Of a stretch of DNA of 64,000 nucleotides, positions 1-8,118 are shown one piece after another; the first letter of the stretch is position 1, and every line of letters begins with the position of its first letter. Below the pieces are notes generated by a model. It ran no database searches. It saw nothing but the letters and a program-made list of their open reading frames with translations, and was not told where the DNA came from. A program made the translations under genes and the position numbers. Source of the DNA: Streptomyces sp. R302 (GTDB taxonomy: Bacteria > Actinomycetota > Actinomycetes > Streptomycetales > Streptomycetaceae); contig NZ_JABBGE010000015.1 of NCBI RefSeq assembly GCF_012927245.1, positions 62,001 through 126,000 of the forward strand, given 5' to 3'.

Positions 1-420
1 GGTGCGGCGGGTCGGGTCGAGCCAGAGGTCGCCGGTCTCCAGGAGCGCGGGCACGCGGGCGCCGCCGCGGCGGACGAGGGCGCGGAGCCGGGCCTCCAGG
101 ACGACGTACGAGAAGGGCTTCGCGAGGTAGTCGTCGGCGCCGGTGTCGAGCCCCTCGGCCTCGTCGTACTCGCCGTTCTTCGCGGTCAGCATCAGCACCG
201 GCACCGTGTTCCCCTCGGCGCGCAGCCGGGCGCACACCTGGTAGCCGCTGAGGCCGGGCAGCATGAGGTCCAACAGGACGGCCGCATACCGGTGTTCGCG
301 GGCCATGTGGAGTCCAGTGACGCCGTCGTGGGTCACGTCGACGGTGTAGCCGACGGCGGTGAGGCCGCGCCGCAGGGACGCCGCTATCCGCTCCTCGTCC
401 TCGATCACCAAGATGCGCAT
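1..420 (-). CDS. Response regulator, OmpR/PhoB type (3' end cut by window edge)
   Basis: The first 140 residues of a two-component response regulator are visible; the rest lies off the left edge. The receiver domain shows the acidic pair in VIEDEER (residues 5-11), the phospho-acceptor Asp at residue 51 in LLDLMLPG, the Thr of MLTAK and the Lys of AKPF. A linker (RALVRRGG) follows, leading towards a winged-helix DNA-binding domain that would make it OmpR/PhoB type. The start is the ATG whose complement is at 418-420. The likely partner histidine kinase would lie outside the window. The gene is divergent from the membrane protein at 517, with about 95 bp between them. Family assignment is strong; the signal sensed is unknown. 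Confidence 0.9.
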   Translation of the reverse strand, partial: MRILVIEDEERIAASLRRGLTAVGYTVDVTHDGVTGLHMAREHRYAAVLLDLMLPGLSGYQVCARLRAEGNTVPVLMLTAKNGEYDEAEGLDTGADDYLAKPFSYVVLEARLRALVRRGGARVPALLETGDLWLDPTRRT

Positions 421-516
421 GGGCCCGAGTATCGCCCGTCCGCCCGCCGGAGCCTCCTGAGGAAATCCTCAGGAGGCTTCAGGGGCCTCTCAGGTGCCTC
501 CGCCGAGGCTGCCCCC

Positions 517-1917
517 ATGATCACGACCCTCGCCACCGCGGCTCCGCGCGTACCCGCGGTCGCCCCGCGCCCCCGCACCGGCCCCGCGCTCGTCGCCGCC
601 ACGCTGTTCGTCCTGCACTGCGCCTTCGCGCTGCGCAACCACGCGCGGTTCCGGACGACCGGGTACGACCTGGGGATCTTCGGGCAGGCGGTCCGCTCGT
701 ACGCGGAGGGGCGGCTGCCGGCGTCGGAGATCCGGACGGCGACCGCACCGGCCGGGTTCGAGGGGGAGGCGCTGCCGCTGCTCGGGGACCACTTCCACCC
801 GGTGCTCGCGCTCCTCGGGCCGGTGTACCGGCTGGTGCCGCACGTGGAGGTGCTGCTCGTGGCGCAGGCGGCGCTCGTCTCGGCGGCGGTGTACGTGACG
901 GGGCGGACGGCGCAGCGGCACCTGCCGGGGCGGCCGTACGCCGGAGTGGTGATCGGTGCCGCGTGCGGGCTCGCGTGGGGTGTCCAGACGCTGGTCGGCT
1001 TCGACTTCCACGAGGTGGCGTTCGCGCTGCCGCCGCTCGCGCTGGCCTGCCGGGCGTATCTCGACGGGCGGCTGCGGGCGGCGGTCTGGTGGGCGGCGGG
1101 GCTGCTGCTCGTGAAGGAGGACCTGGGGGCGACGGCGGCCGTCCTCGGGCTGCTCGTCGCCCACCGGGCGCGGGACCGGCGGGACCGGCGGGCGGGGCTG
1201 CTGCTCGCCGGTGGATCGGTGCTCGCCGCCCTGCTCGTGCTGAAGGTGGTGGTCCCGGGGTTCGCGCCGGACGGGCGGTACCTGTACGCGGAGGGGGTCG
1301 GGGGCGCGTACGGGATCCTCGACGGCTGGTCCGTGAAGGTCCTCACGGTGCTCGCGCTGCCGGCCGTCACGGGCGGGCTCGTGGTGCGCAGCCCGCTGGC
1401 GTGGCTGCTGGTGCCCACGCTGGGGTGGAGGTTCGTGTCGTCGGTGCCGTCGCACTGGGAGCCGGGCCTGCACTATTCGGCGGTCCTCGTGCCGGTGGCG
1501 TTCGCGGCGCTGGTGGACGCCCTGCGGCGCGGGGCGCGGCTGCCGCTCGCCGTGCCGCTCGGGGTCGTCCTGCTGCTCCTGCCCCTCCAGCCGACGGCTC
1601 AGCTGGCGACCCCCGGTTTCTGGCGGGAGGGGGAGCGGGAGGCGGCGGCGCGGGCGGCGGTGGGGCTGGTGCCGGACGGGGTGCGGGTGGCGGCGAGCAA
1701 CACGCTCGCGCCGCACCTGACGGACCGGACGGTGGTACGCCTCGCGGTGCCGGGGCTGCTCGACCGGGCGCCGGTCGTGGAGTGGCTGGTCCTCGACCGG
1801 GCCGACGGGTTTCCGGCGGGCGCGACGGAGGGCGTGCTGCGGGAGGCGGCCGGGGAGCCGTCGTGGCGGGTGGTGCGGGAGGAGGCCGGGATCGTCCTCC
1901 TCCGCCGCGAGCGGTGA
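517..1917 (+). CDS. DUF2079-type polytopic membrane protein
   Basis: A 466-residue integral membrane protein with about ten hydrophobic segments, beginning with FVLHCAFALRNHARF and followed by the TTGYDLGIFGQ stretch typical of DUF2079 proteins (remembered family signature). These proteins resemble glycosyltransferase-C-type membrane enzymes, but no reaction has been established. I chose ATG 517 because coding bias and the hydrophobic N-terminus begin there, although the frame stays open upstream to 292. It is divergent from the response regulator at 1-420 and ends 7 bp before the convergent lipoprotein-like gene. Function is unknown beyond the family name. Confidence 0.8.
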   Translation: MITTLATAAPRVPAVAPRPRTGPALVAATLFVLHCAFALRNHARFRTTGYDLGIFGQAVRSYAEGRLPASEIRTATAPAGFEGEALPLLGDHFHPVLALLGPVYRLVPHVEVLLVAQAALVSAAVYVTGRTAQRHLPGRPYAGVVIGAACGLAWGVQTLVGFDFHEVAFALPPLALACRAYLDGRLRAAVWWAAGLLLVKEDLGATAAVLGLLVAHRARDRRDRRAGLLLAGGSVLAALLVLKVVVPGFAPDGRYLYAEGVGGAYGILDGWSVKVLTVLALPAVTGGLVVRSPLAWLLVPTLGWRFVSSVPSHWEPGLHYSAVLVPVAFAALVDALRRGARLPLAVPLGVVLLLLPLQPTAQLATPGFWREGEREAAARAAVGLVPDGVRVAASNTLAPHLTDRTVVRLAVPGLLDRAPVVEWLVLDRADGFPAGATEGVLREAAGEPSWRVVREEAGIVLLRRER

Positions 1918-1923
1918 CCGACC

Positions 1924-2601
1924 CTAGCCACGGGCGTAGGAGCCGAGGCCGACGAGGCAGTAGACGTACTCGCTGATGGTGGCGCCGTTCAGGGTGTAGC
2001 GGTGGGAGAAGGCGTACTCCGTCTTGGGGTTGGCGTTGCACCTGTCCATGTCGGAGGTCATGGGGAAGGTCTGGATGACCTTGTAGTGGGCGTCCGAGGC
2101 CGAGCAGGAGACCTCTTCGACGCCGCTGACGGACTGGGCGGTCTCCGAGTTCGGGAGGGAGCCGTTGAGGCAGGTGCCCTTCTCGTACGGGTCGGGCTCC
2201 TCCTCGGTGGGGGTGGCCTCGGCGGTGGGGGTCGGGTCCGGGTCCAGGTCCAGGGTGGGGAAGGGGGAGAACGAGAAGGTGGGGATGGTGGGGCGGGAGT
2301 CGGCCGGTTCCTTCTCGTCGTTGCTGCCGAGGAGGTACGAGCCGCCGATGATCGCGCCGATGACGAGGAGCGGGACGAGGCAGCCGGCGACGCCGGACCT
2401 GCGCTGCCGCGGGGCCTGGCCGCCGGCGACGGTGATGCGGAGGAGGACGGTGCCGCCGGCCAGCTGGACCGGGACGAGGTCGCCGCGGCGGCAGGGCGGG
2501 ACACGGAGCTCGGTGGGGCCGGTCGGCAGGGTGACCGGGATGACGACTCCGGTGGCGGCCTGCGCAGGGGTGAGGGTGAGGGGGATCTCCTGGGTGGACA
2601 C
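1924..2601 (-). CDS. LppU/SCO3897-like single-pass membrane protein
   Basis: A 225-residue protein. Residues 1-65 are a cytoplasmic domain rich in beta-strand, beginning STQEIPLTLTPAQA and containing the CRRGDLVPVQL stretch seen in DnaJ-C-like N-termini. One transmembrane helix lies near residues 73-90 (CLVPLLVIGAIIGGSYLLG). A Pro/Thr/Glu-rich linker and an extracytoplasmic domain with four Cys (CLNG, CSAS, CNAN, YCLVG), probably in two disulfides, follow. This layout matches the actinobacterial LppU/SCO3897 family, of unknown role. The GTG start is supported by GAGGAG about 6 nt upstream. It is the last gene before the fadD3 locus, with 132 bp between that shows only an AT-richer stretch. 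Confidence 0.75.
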   Translation of the reverse strand: MSTQEIPLTLTPAQAATGVVIPVTLPTGPTELRVPPCRRGDLVPVQLAGGTVLLRITVAGGQAPRQRRSGVAGCLVPLLVIGAIIGGSYLLGSNDEKEPADSRPTIPTFSFSPFPTLDLDPDPTPTAEATPTEEEPDPYEKGTCLNGSLPNSETAQSVSGVEEVSCSASDAHYKVIQTFPMTSDMDRCNANPKTEYAFSHRYTLNGATISEYVYCLVGLGSYARG

Positions 2602-2733
2602 CTGCTGCTCCTCGGATCGGAGGGGGACGGGGAGTGCGCGCTTCTATGACGTGGACACGCGACGGACTGGTTGCGCCCGCAGAGGGTTTTCTATAAACGG
2701 ATTCCAATTCTCCGGAAGACGCCCCCCTCCGCC

Positions 2734-4290
2734 TCAACCCCGCTTCCGCAGCTCCCCCTTGACCACCTTCCCGCTCGCGTTCCTCGGCAGTTCCGCCACG
2801 AACTCGACCTGCCTGGGCACCTTGTAGTTGGCCATCTCGCGCCGCGACCAGGCGATCAGGTCGTCGGCGGTGACCCGCGCGCCCGGGCGCCGTACCGCGA
2901 AGGCCTTGCCGACCTCGCCCAGGCGGGCGTCGGGGACGCCGATGACGGCGACGTCGGCGATGTCCGGGTGCAGGCCCAGGAGTTGCTCGATCTCGGCGGG
3001 GTAGGCGTTGAAGCCGCCGACGATGAACATGTCCTTGAGCCGGTCGGTGATCCGGAGGTTGCCCGCCTCGTCGAGGACGCCGATGTCGCCGGTGCGGAGC
3101 CAGCCGTCGGGGTCGATCGCGGCGGCCGTCGCCTCCTCGTCCTCGAAGTAGCCGCGCATCACGTTGTGCCCCCTGACCAGGACCTCACCCGCGTCGGAGA
3201 GGCGGACCTCGGTGCCGGGGACGGGACGGCCTGAGGTGGTGGCGACGGTCTCGTCCGGGTCGTCGCGGTGGCACATCGTGACGAGGCCGCTCGCCTCGGA
3301 GAGGCCGTACGCGGTGAGGACGGTAGCGACGCCCAGGTCGGCACGGAGGCGTTCGACGAGCCGCAGCGGGACGACGGCGGCGCCGGTGACGACCAGGCGG
3401 AGGCTGGACAGGTCGTGGGCGGCGCGGGCCGGGTGGTCGAGGAGCGACTGGTGGAGGGTGGGCGGTCCGGGCAGCACGCTGATCCGCTCGGCGGCGATGT
3501 TGGCGAGGACGGTGTCGACGGTGAAGACGGGCTGCGGCACGATCACCGCCCCGCGCATCAGACAGGCGAGGACGCCCGCCTTGTAGCCGAAGGTGTGGAA
3601 GAAGGGGTTCACGACCAGGTACCGGTCCCCCTCCGCCAGGCCCGCGAGGTCGGCCCACTGCGCGTAGCAGCGCAGGGTCTGGGCGTGGCTGATGACGGCG
3701 CCCTTGGGGCGGCCGGTGGTGCCGGAGGTGTAGACGATGTCGGAGGGGTCGTCGGGGTCGACGGCGTCGGCGCGGGCCCGGACGCGCTCGGCGGAGATCC
3801 GGTCGCCCTCGGCGAGGAAGGCCTTCCAGGTGGTCCACTCGGCCTCGTCGGGCGCGGTGTCGCCGAGGACGACGACCCGCTCCAGGTGCGGCAGCGGCAC
3901 CCCGGCGCGGCGCAGCGAGGCGACGTACGAGGTGCCGAGGAAGGTGCCGGTGACGAAGAGGAGCCGGGCGCGGGAGCGGGCGAGGACGTCGGCGGCCTCG
4001 GTGCCCTTGAAGCGGGTGTTGAGGGGGACGAGGACGGCGCCGGCGGTGACCGCGCCGAGGGCGGCGACGATCCAGTCGAGGCTGTTGGGCGCCCAGACCG
4101 CGACCCGGTCGCCGGCGCGTATCCCGGTGGCCAGGCAGGCGGCGGCGGACCGCTCGACGCGGGCGGCGAGTTCGGCGTACGTGATCCGGACGCGGCCGTC
4201 GGCGACGGCCTCCCGTCCGCCGTACCGCTCCCCCGCCGACCGGACGAGTGCCGGGATCGTGCCCCATTCCAGGTCGCCGCGCACGTCCAT
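2734..4290 (-). CDS. fadD3: Acyl-CoA ligase, FadD3-like (HIP-CoA ligase family)
   Basis: A 518-residue ANL-superfamily adenylate-forming enzyme that would load a carboxylic acid onto CoA through an acyl-AMP. The P-loop-like YTSGTTGRPKG, the AYGLSEASG core, GWLRTGDIG, the hinge DRLKDMFIVGGFNAYP and the catalytic Lys in NASGKVVKGELRKRG are all present. The overall pattern is closest, from memory, to actinobacterial FadD3, which activates the bicyclic steroid intermediate HIP. I start at ATG 4290 because GGGAGG lies 6 nt upstream; a TTG two codons earlier is less likely. It is divergent from an Ltp/DUF35/crotonase operon, with two palindromic sites in the shared promoter. A medium-chain or aromatic acid ligase remains possible; the rest of a ring-degradation set is not visible here. 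Confidence 0.75.
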   Translation of the reverse strand: MDVRGDLEWGTIPALVRSAGERYGGREAVADGRVRITYAELAARVERSAAACLATGIRAGDRVAVWAPNSLDWIVAALGAVTAGAVLVPLNTRFKGTEAADVLARSRARLLFVTGTFLGTSYVASLRRAGVPLPHLERVVVLGDTAPDEAEWTTWKAFLAEGDRISAERVRARADAVDPDDPSDIVYTSGTTGRPKGAVISHAQTLRCYAQWADLAGLAEGDRYLVVNPFFHTFGYKAGVLACLMRGAVIVPQPVFTVDTVLANIAAERISVLPGPPTLHQSLLDHPARAAHDLSSLRLVVTGAAVVPLRLVERLRADLGVATVLTAYGLSEASGLVTMCHRDDPDETVATTSGRPVPGTEVRLSDAGEVLVRGHNVMRGYFEDEEATAAAIDPDGWLRTGDIGVLDEAGNLRITDRLKDMFIVGGFNAYPAEIEQLLGLHPDIADVAVIGVPDARLGEVGKAFAVRRPGARVTADDLIAWSRREMANYKVPRQVEFVAELPRNASGKVVKGELRKRG

Positions 4291-4330
4291 ACCCAACCTC
4301 CCGGTAGCCGATCCGTAGTCCGACCCATAG

Positions 4331-4345
4331 CTGACTATCCGTCAG
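4331..4345. promoter_or_regulatory. Palindromic operator-like site A (CTGAC-N5-GTCAG)
   Basis: A perfect 5-5-5 inverted repeat, CTGACtatccGTCAG, lies in the 107 bp shared promoter between fadD3 (-) and the Ltp operon (+). The same palindrome recurs 27 bp away (4358), in the divergent promoter at 14.1 kb, and at 56.44 kb. The size and symmetry suit a dimeric TetR-family repressor; which regulator binds is not shown. Confidence 0.65.
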
Positions 4346-4357
4346 ATTAGTTGTAGC

Positions 4358-4372
4358 CTGACGCGCTGTCAG
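4358..4372. promoter_or_regulatory. Palindromic operator-like site B (CTGAC-N5-GTCAG)
   Basis: A second perfect copy, CTGACgcgctGTCAG, is 27 bp centre-to-centre from site A and 25 bp upstream of the GTG of the Ltp-type gene. It is placed where a bound repressor would block the rightward promoter. Confidence 0.65.
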
Positions 4373-4397
4373 CAGTGCTGCCCCAGAAGGAGGTCCG

Positions 4398-5540
4398 GTG
4401 CTCAAGGACGCCACAGCCATCGTCGGGATCGGCCAGACGGCCTTCGCGAAACACCTCCCCGAGTCCGAGAAGGCCCTCGCCTGCCGGGCGGTCCTCGCCG
4501 CCCTCGACGACGCCGGCATCGCCCCGTCCGAGGTCGACGCCTTCGCCTCCTACACCATGGAGGAGACCGACGAGGTCGAGGTCGCCAAGGCCATCGGCGC
4601 CGGCGACGTCACCTTCTTCTCCAAGGTCGGCTACGGCGGCGGCGGCTCCTGCGCCACCGTCGGCCACCTCGCCGCCGCCGTCGCCACCGGCCAGGCGAGC
4701 GTCGGCGTCGCCTGGCGGTCCCGCAAGCGCGGCTCCGGCCCCCGCCCCTGGAAGAACACCGCCGTCCAGCTCCCCACCCCCGGCCAGTGGACCCGCCCCT
4801 ACGGGCTGCTCCGCCCCGCCGACGAGATCGGCATGCTCGCCCGCCGCTACATGCACGAGTACGGCGCCACCCGCGACCACCTCTTCAACGTCGCCCTCGC
4901 CTGCCGCAACCGCGCCAACCAGAACCCGGACGCGATCATGTACGAGCGCCCGCTGACCCGCGAGATGTACATGACCTCCCGCTGGATCAGCGAACCCCTC
5001 TGCCTCTTCGACAACTGCCTGGAGACCGACGGCGCGCTCGCCTGCGTCGTCGTCTCCGCCGAACGCGCCCGCGACTGCCGCCGGAAGCCCGTCTACGTCC
5101 ACGCCGCCGCCCAGGGCCTGCCCGCCCAGCACCACGGCATGGTCAACTACTGGAACGACGACCCGCTCACCGGCCCCGCCTGGACCGCCGCCCGCCACCT
5201 GTGGAAGCGCGCCGACTTCGGCCCCGACGACGTGGACGTCGCCCAGATCTACGACGCCTTCACCCCGCTCGTCCCGCTCTCCCTGGAGGGCTACGGCTTC
5301 TGCGGCCGCGGCGAGGGCGCCGCCTTCACCGAGGGCGGCGCCCTCGAAGTCGGCGGCCGGCTCCCCCTCAACACCGGCGGCGGCGGCCTCTCCGAGGCGT
5401 ACGTCCACGGCTTCAACCTCATCACCGAGGGCGTGAAACAGCTCCGCGGCACCTCCACCGCCCAGGTCCCGTCCGCCGCCACCTGCCTCGTCACCGCCGG
5501 CGAGGGCGTCCCCACGTCCGCCCTACTCCTCAGGAGCTGA
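4398..5540 (+). CDS. Ltp/SCP-x-type thiolase-fold protein
   Basis: A 380-residue thiolase-superfamily protein usually annotated as a lipid-transfer protein. It begins ATAIVGIGQTAF, has GGGGSCATVGHLAAAVATG with a Cys at the thiolase nucleophile position, and contains MHEYGATRDHL, QIYDAFTPL, GFCGRGEG and the C-terminal NTGGGGLSEAYVHG. In steroid side-chain degradation, Ltp-type proteins pair with a DUF35 protein to cleave the aldol intermediate, and a DUF35 gene follows 4 bp downstream here. A perfect AAGGAGGT lies just upstream of the GTG start. It heads an operon with 5545 and 5967. Whether it acts as a thiolase (Cys present) or an aldolase (DUF35 partner) is open. Confidence 0.8.
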   Translation: MLKDATAIVGIGQTAFAKHLPESEKALACRAVLAALDDAGIAPSEVDAFASYTMEETDEVEVAKAIGAGDVTFFSKVGYGGGGSCATVGHLAAAVATGQASVGVAWRSRKRGSGPRPWKNTAVQLPTPGQWTRPYGLLRPADEIGMLARRYMHEYGATRDHLFNVALACRNRANQNPDAIMYERPLTREMYMTSRWISEPLCLFDNCLETDGALACVVVSAERARDCRRKPVYVHAAAQGLPAQHHGMVNYWNDDPLTGPAWTAARHLWKRADFGPDDVDVAQIYDAFTPLVPLSLEGYGFCGRGEGAAFTEGGALEVGGRLPLNTGGGGLSEAYVHGFNLITEGVKQLRGTSTAQVPSAATCLVTAGEGVPTSALLLRS

Positions 5541-5544
5541 ACCG

Positions 5545-5970
5545 ATGCTGACCCCTGTCGTCGACGAGGACGGCGCGCCCTTCTGGGAGTACGCCGCCCG
5601 CGGCGAACTCCGCGTCCAGAGCTGCGCGACCTGCGGCGAGCTCCGCTTCCCGCCCCGCCCCTGCTGCCCGCACTGCCAGTCCTTCGCCACCGAGTGGCGG
5701 CTGATGTCCGGCCGCGGCCGGATCTGGTCGTACGTGCTCCCCCACCCGCCGCTCCTCCCCGACTACGCCGAGCAGGCCCCGTACAACGCGGTCCTCGTCG
5801 AACTCGCCGACGCCCCCCGCATCCGCCTCGCCGGCAACGTCGTCACCGCCCCCGACGCGCCCCTGAACTCGCTCGACCCGGCCCGGCTGCGGATCGGCGC
5901 CCCCGTCCGCGTCGCCTTCACCGAGAGCGACGGCATCGCCATCCCCCGCTGGCTCCTGGAGCGCGGATGA
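5545..5970 (+). CDS. DUF35 OB-fold zinc-ribbon protein (Ltp partner)
   Basis: A 141-residue protein with an N-terminal rubredoxin-like zinc ribbon (Cys27, Cys30, Cys41, Cys44 in CATCG and CPHC) and a DUF35 OB-fold (GRIWSYVLPHPPL, YNAVLVELAD, IRLAGNVV). DUF35 proteins form a complex with thiolase-fold Ltp proteins and are needed for their activity (known for the Ltp2-ChsH2 steroid aldolase). Its position immediately after the Ltp gene supports that pairing. The stop codon overlaps the next start (ATGA). Here DUF35 is a free-standing protein, not fused to a MaoC hydratase as in ChsH2. Confidence 0.85.
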   Translation: MLTPVVDEDGAPFWEYAARGELRVQSCATCGELRFPPRPCCPHCQSFATEWRLMSGRGRIWSYVLPHPPLLPDYAEQAPYNAVLVELADAPRIRLAGNVVTAPDAPLNSLDPARLRIGAPVRVAFTESDGIAIPRWLLERG

Positions 5971-6758
5971 GCACCCCCGGCGCCGGGATCTCGGTGGAAC
6001 GCGACAAGGAGACCGGCGTCGCCGTCGTCACCCTCGACCGGCCCGAGCGGCTCAACGCGCTCACCCTCGCCATGGCCCGCGAACTCGCCTCCGTCTGGCG
6101 GGGGTTCCGGTACGAGGACGAGATCCGGGCGATCGTCCTCACCGGCGCCGGCGGGCGGGCCTTCTGCACCGGCATCGACCGCGACGACGCCGGCCGGGTG
6201 CCGCAGCCCTCCTCCCCGTACGCGATCGACGACCCGCTGCTCACGATCGGCCCCAAGGCCAACGACCTGTGGAAACCGGTGGTCGCCGCGGTGGAGGGGA
6301 TGGCCTGCGGCGGCGCGTTCTACCTGCTCGGCGAGGCCGAGTTCCTGATCGCCGGCGAGACCGCCGCCTTCTTCGACCCGCACACCACCTACGGCATGGT
6401 CAGCGCCTTCGAGACCGTCCACATGGCACAGCGGATGCCCTTCGGGGAGGTCGCCCGGATGGCCCTCATGGGCTCCGCCGAACGCGTCTCCGCCCGCCGC
6501 GGGTACGAGCTCGGACTTGTCAGCGAGGTGACGGAACCCGGCGGGGCGCTCGCCGCGGCCCGCGAGGCGGCGGCCGTCATCGCCTCGTACCCGACCGAAG
6601 CCGTGCAGGGCACCGTCCGCGCCCTCTGGTCCGCCAAGGAGGCCGACAGGTCCCAGGCCCTCGCCCAGGCCCCGCACCTCGTCTCCCTCGGCAACCTGCC
6701 GGCGGAGCGGCAGGCGGAGCTGTTCAGGAGGAGGGGGACGGGGTACCGGACGCGGTAG
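5967..6758 (+). CDS. Enoyl-CoA hydratase/isomerase-family (crotonase fold) protein
   Basis: A 263-residue crotonase-fold protein. VTLDRPERLNALT, RAFCTGIDRDD and the oxyanion-hole segment AAVEGMACGGAF (residues 107-118) are clear. The usual catalytic Glu pair is not: the segment after ACGG reads AFYLLGEAEF, and the second position falls in FFDPHTTYGM (136-145) with no Glu. The protein may therefore be an isomerase, a hydrolase or a non-canonical hydratase acting on a CoA thioester made by the upstream genes. Translation is probably coupled to the DUF35 gene through ATGA. Its last 35 bp overlap the convergent gene ending at 6724. Confidence 0.8.
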   Translation: MSTPGAGISVERDKETGVAVVTLDRPERLNALTLAMARELASVWRGFRYEDEIRAIVLTGAGGRAFCTGIDRDDAGRVPQPSSPYAIDDPLLTIGPKANDLWKPVVAAVEGMACGGAFYLLGEAEFLIAGETAAFFDPHTTYGMVSAFETVHMAQRMPFGEVARMALMGSAERVSARRGYELGLVSEVTEPGGALAAAREAAAVIASYPTEAVQGTVRALWSAKEADRSQALAQAPHLVSLGNLPAERQAELFRRRGTGYRTR

Positions 6759-7344
6759 GCGTCGCGCCGGTCTCGACCGCCTCGCGGATCACGCACTTCC
6801 TCACCTTGTCGACGAGGCGGGGCTTCGTCATCTTCACCTCGAAGTCCTTCCGCTGCCCGCCCTCCACCGTCACGACCGTCTTCGCCGTGTCCACGACCCC
6901 GCCGGTGCCGTTCCTGAACTCCAGGGTCACCCGGTAGGTCTCGGTGGTGCTGTACAGCCCTTCGTCGACGATCCGCAGCGTCGCCGTGGTGTCCGCCTTG
7001 CGGGCTGGCTTGCCCTTGCGCTTCTTCTGCTCGGGCTTCACGCAGTCGACGACGCGCACGTCGACTGCGGGGCCGTACGTGGCGGTGGCGGTGGCCGTCG
7101 GCTCGGCGGTGTACTCGCTGCCGCCGCCGGACCCGGAACCGGAGCCGGAGCCCTCGTAGTCGTCGTTGTCCTTCTTGTCGCTGGAGCAGCCGCCCCCGCC
7201 GCCGCTCTTACTGCTCTTGCTCTTGCTCTTGCCGCTGCCGCCCTTGCCGCCGCCGCTGCCGCCGCTACTGCTCGTCTGGAAGCCGGTCAGCGCCAGCACC
7301 ACCACCGTCAGCGTGGCCGCCATCTTCAGCCGGGTCCGTAGCAC
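6724..7344 (-). CDS. Secreted Gly/Ser-rich protein of unknown function
   Basis: About 206 residues. A signal-peptide-like N-terminus (VLRTRLKMAATLTVVVLALTGF) is followed by a long low-complexity Gly/Ser/Lys linker (residues 25-80) containing one Cys, then a C-terminal beta-rich domain with VDCVKPEQKKRK, ATLRIVDEG, YRVTLEFRNGTG and CVIREAV. The last part resembles a secreted Ig-like or CARDB-like fold. I prefer GTG 7344, with GGAG 9 nt upstream; the frame is open to a GTG at 7383. The 3' end overlaps the crotonase gene by 35 bp, tail to tail. The protein family is not recognised. Confidence 0.6.
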   Translation of the reverse strand: MLRTRLKMAATLTVVVLALTGFQTSSSGGSGGGKGGSGKSKSKSSKSGGGGGCSSDKKDNDDYEGSGSGSGSGGGSEYTAEPTATATATYGPAVDVRVVDCVKPEQKKRKGKPARKADTTATLRIVDEGLYSTTETYRVTLEFRNGTGGVVDTAKTVVTVEGGQRKDFEVKMTKPRLVDKVRKCVIREAVETGATPTASGTPSPSS

Positions 7345-7485
7345 CGTCACCGTCTCCCCGTCCGTCGGTCGCCTGCGCGCCACACCCTAGCGGGGGCCGG
7401 GATCCCCGCATGGCGGGCCCTCGGGACCGGGCGTAGCGTCGGGAGCGAGAGAGCCGGACCGCGCAGCCCCCGAGGAGGCCGATCG

Positions 7486-8118
7486 ATGATCCGCAACATC
7501 GCCGGCTCGGTCCTGGCCCTCGCCGGAGCGACGGCCGCCGTCTGGAGCCCCTTCCGTGCCTGGTACGACGGCCGTCACGGCAGCGACTACGCGATCGGGG
7601 ACCTCTTCACCGGCATCACCGGCTCCGACCCCGCGGTCATCGGCTCGATCCTGCTGCCGTTCGCCTTCGCCGCGCTCGTCACCCTGCTCGGGGTGGTGCT
7701 GCGCTCGCGGCTGCTCGTCGCGGTCGCCGGGGTGATCGTCCTCGGCTTCACGGTCCTGTGGATGGTGCGGGTCGGGCAGGCCGAGGACGGCCTGGTGGTC
7801 TCCGGGGACGGCCGCGGCCTCGGCGACGGCGTCGCGAACGCCCTCGGCGGCGGGCTGCTGCTCCTGCTCGGCGCGCTCGTCATGTCGGGCCGCCCGAAGC
7901 GCCACCGCCTGGAGCCGGCCGCGGCACGGCCGCGCACCCACCCGACGCTCGACGAGGGCCCGCCACCGGAGCCGTACGGGACCGGGGACGGGACGACGGA
8001 CCAGGGGACCGGGGACCCGTACGACACCGGGACCCGGTCCATGCCCTACGCCGCCCCCGACCGCTTCGACGTCCCCGCCGAGCCGCCGCGCGACCCGAAC
8101 GGAAACCCGAAGACCTAG
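7486..8118 (+). CDS. Small polytopic membrane protein, unknown
   Basis: A 210-residue protein with an N-terminal membrane part. Hydrophobic segments lie near residues 5-25 ([13 protein letters not shown]), 50-70 ([21 protein letters not shown]), 72-90 ([19 protein letters not shown]) and 112-130 ([15 protein letters not shown]). A Pro/Thr/Gly-rich cytoplasmic tail follows (from about 135). The ATG start has GAGGAGG upstream (positions about 7471-7477). It ends against the afsK-like gene, overlapping by 4 bp tail to tail. I know no function for it. Confidence 0.75.
   Translation: MIRNIAGSVLALAGATAAVWSPFRAWYDGRHGSDYAIGDLFTGITGSDPAVIGSILLPFAFAALVTLLGVVLRSRLLVAVAGVIVLGFTVLWMVRVGQAEDGLVVSGDGRGLGDGVANALGGGLLLLLGALVMSGRPKRHRLEPAAARPRTHPTLDEGPPPEPYGTGDGTTDQGTGDPYDTGTRSMPYAAPDRFDVPAEPPRDPNGNPKT

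Noticed and set aside
405-1716. Two long minus-strand frames across the DUF2079 gene
   Set aside because: Arg/Pro/Ser-rich composition with no motifs; the plus strand has a coherent membrane protein.
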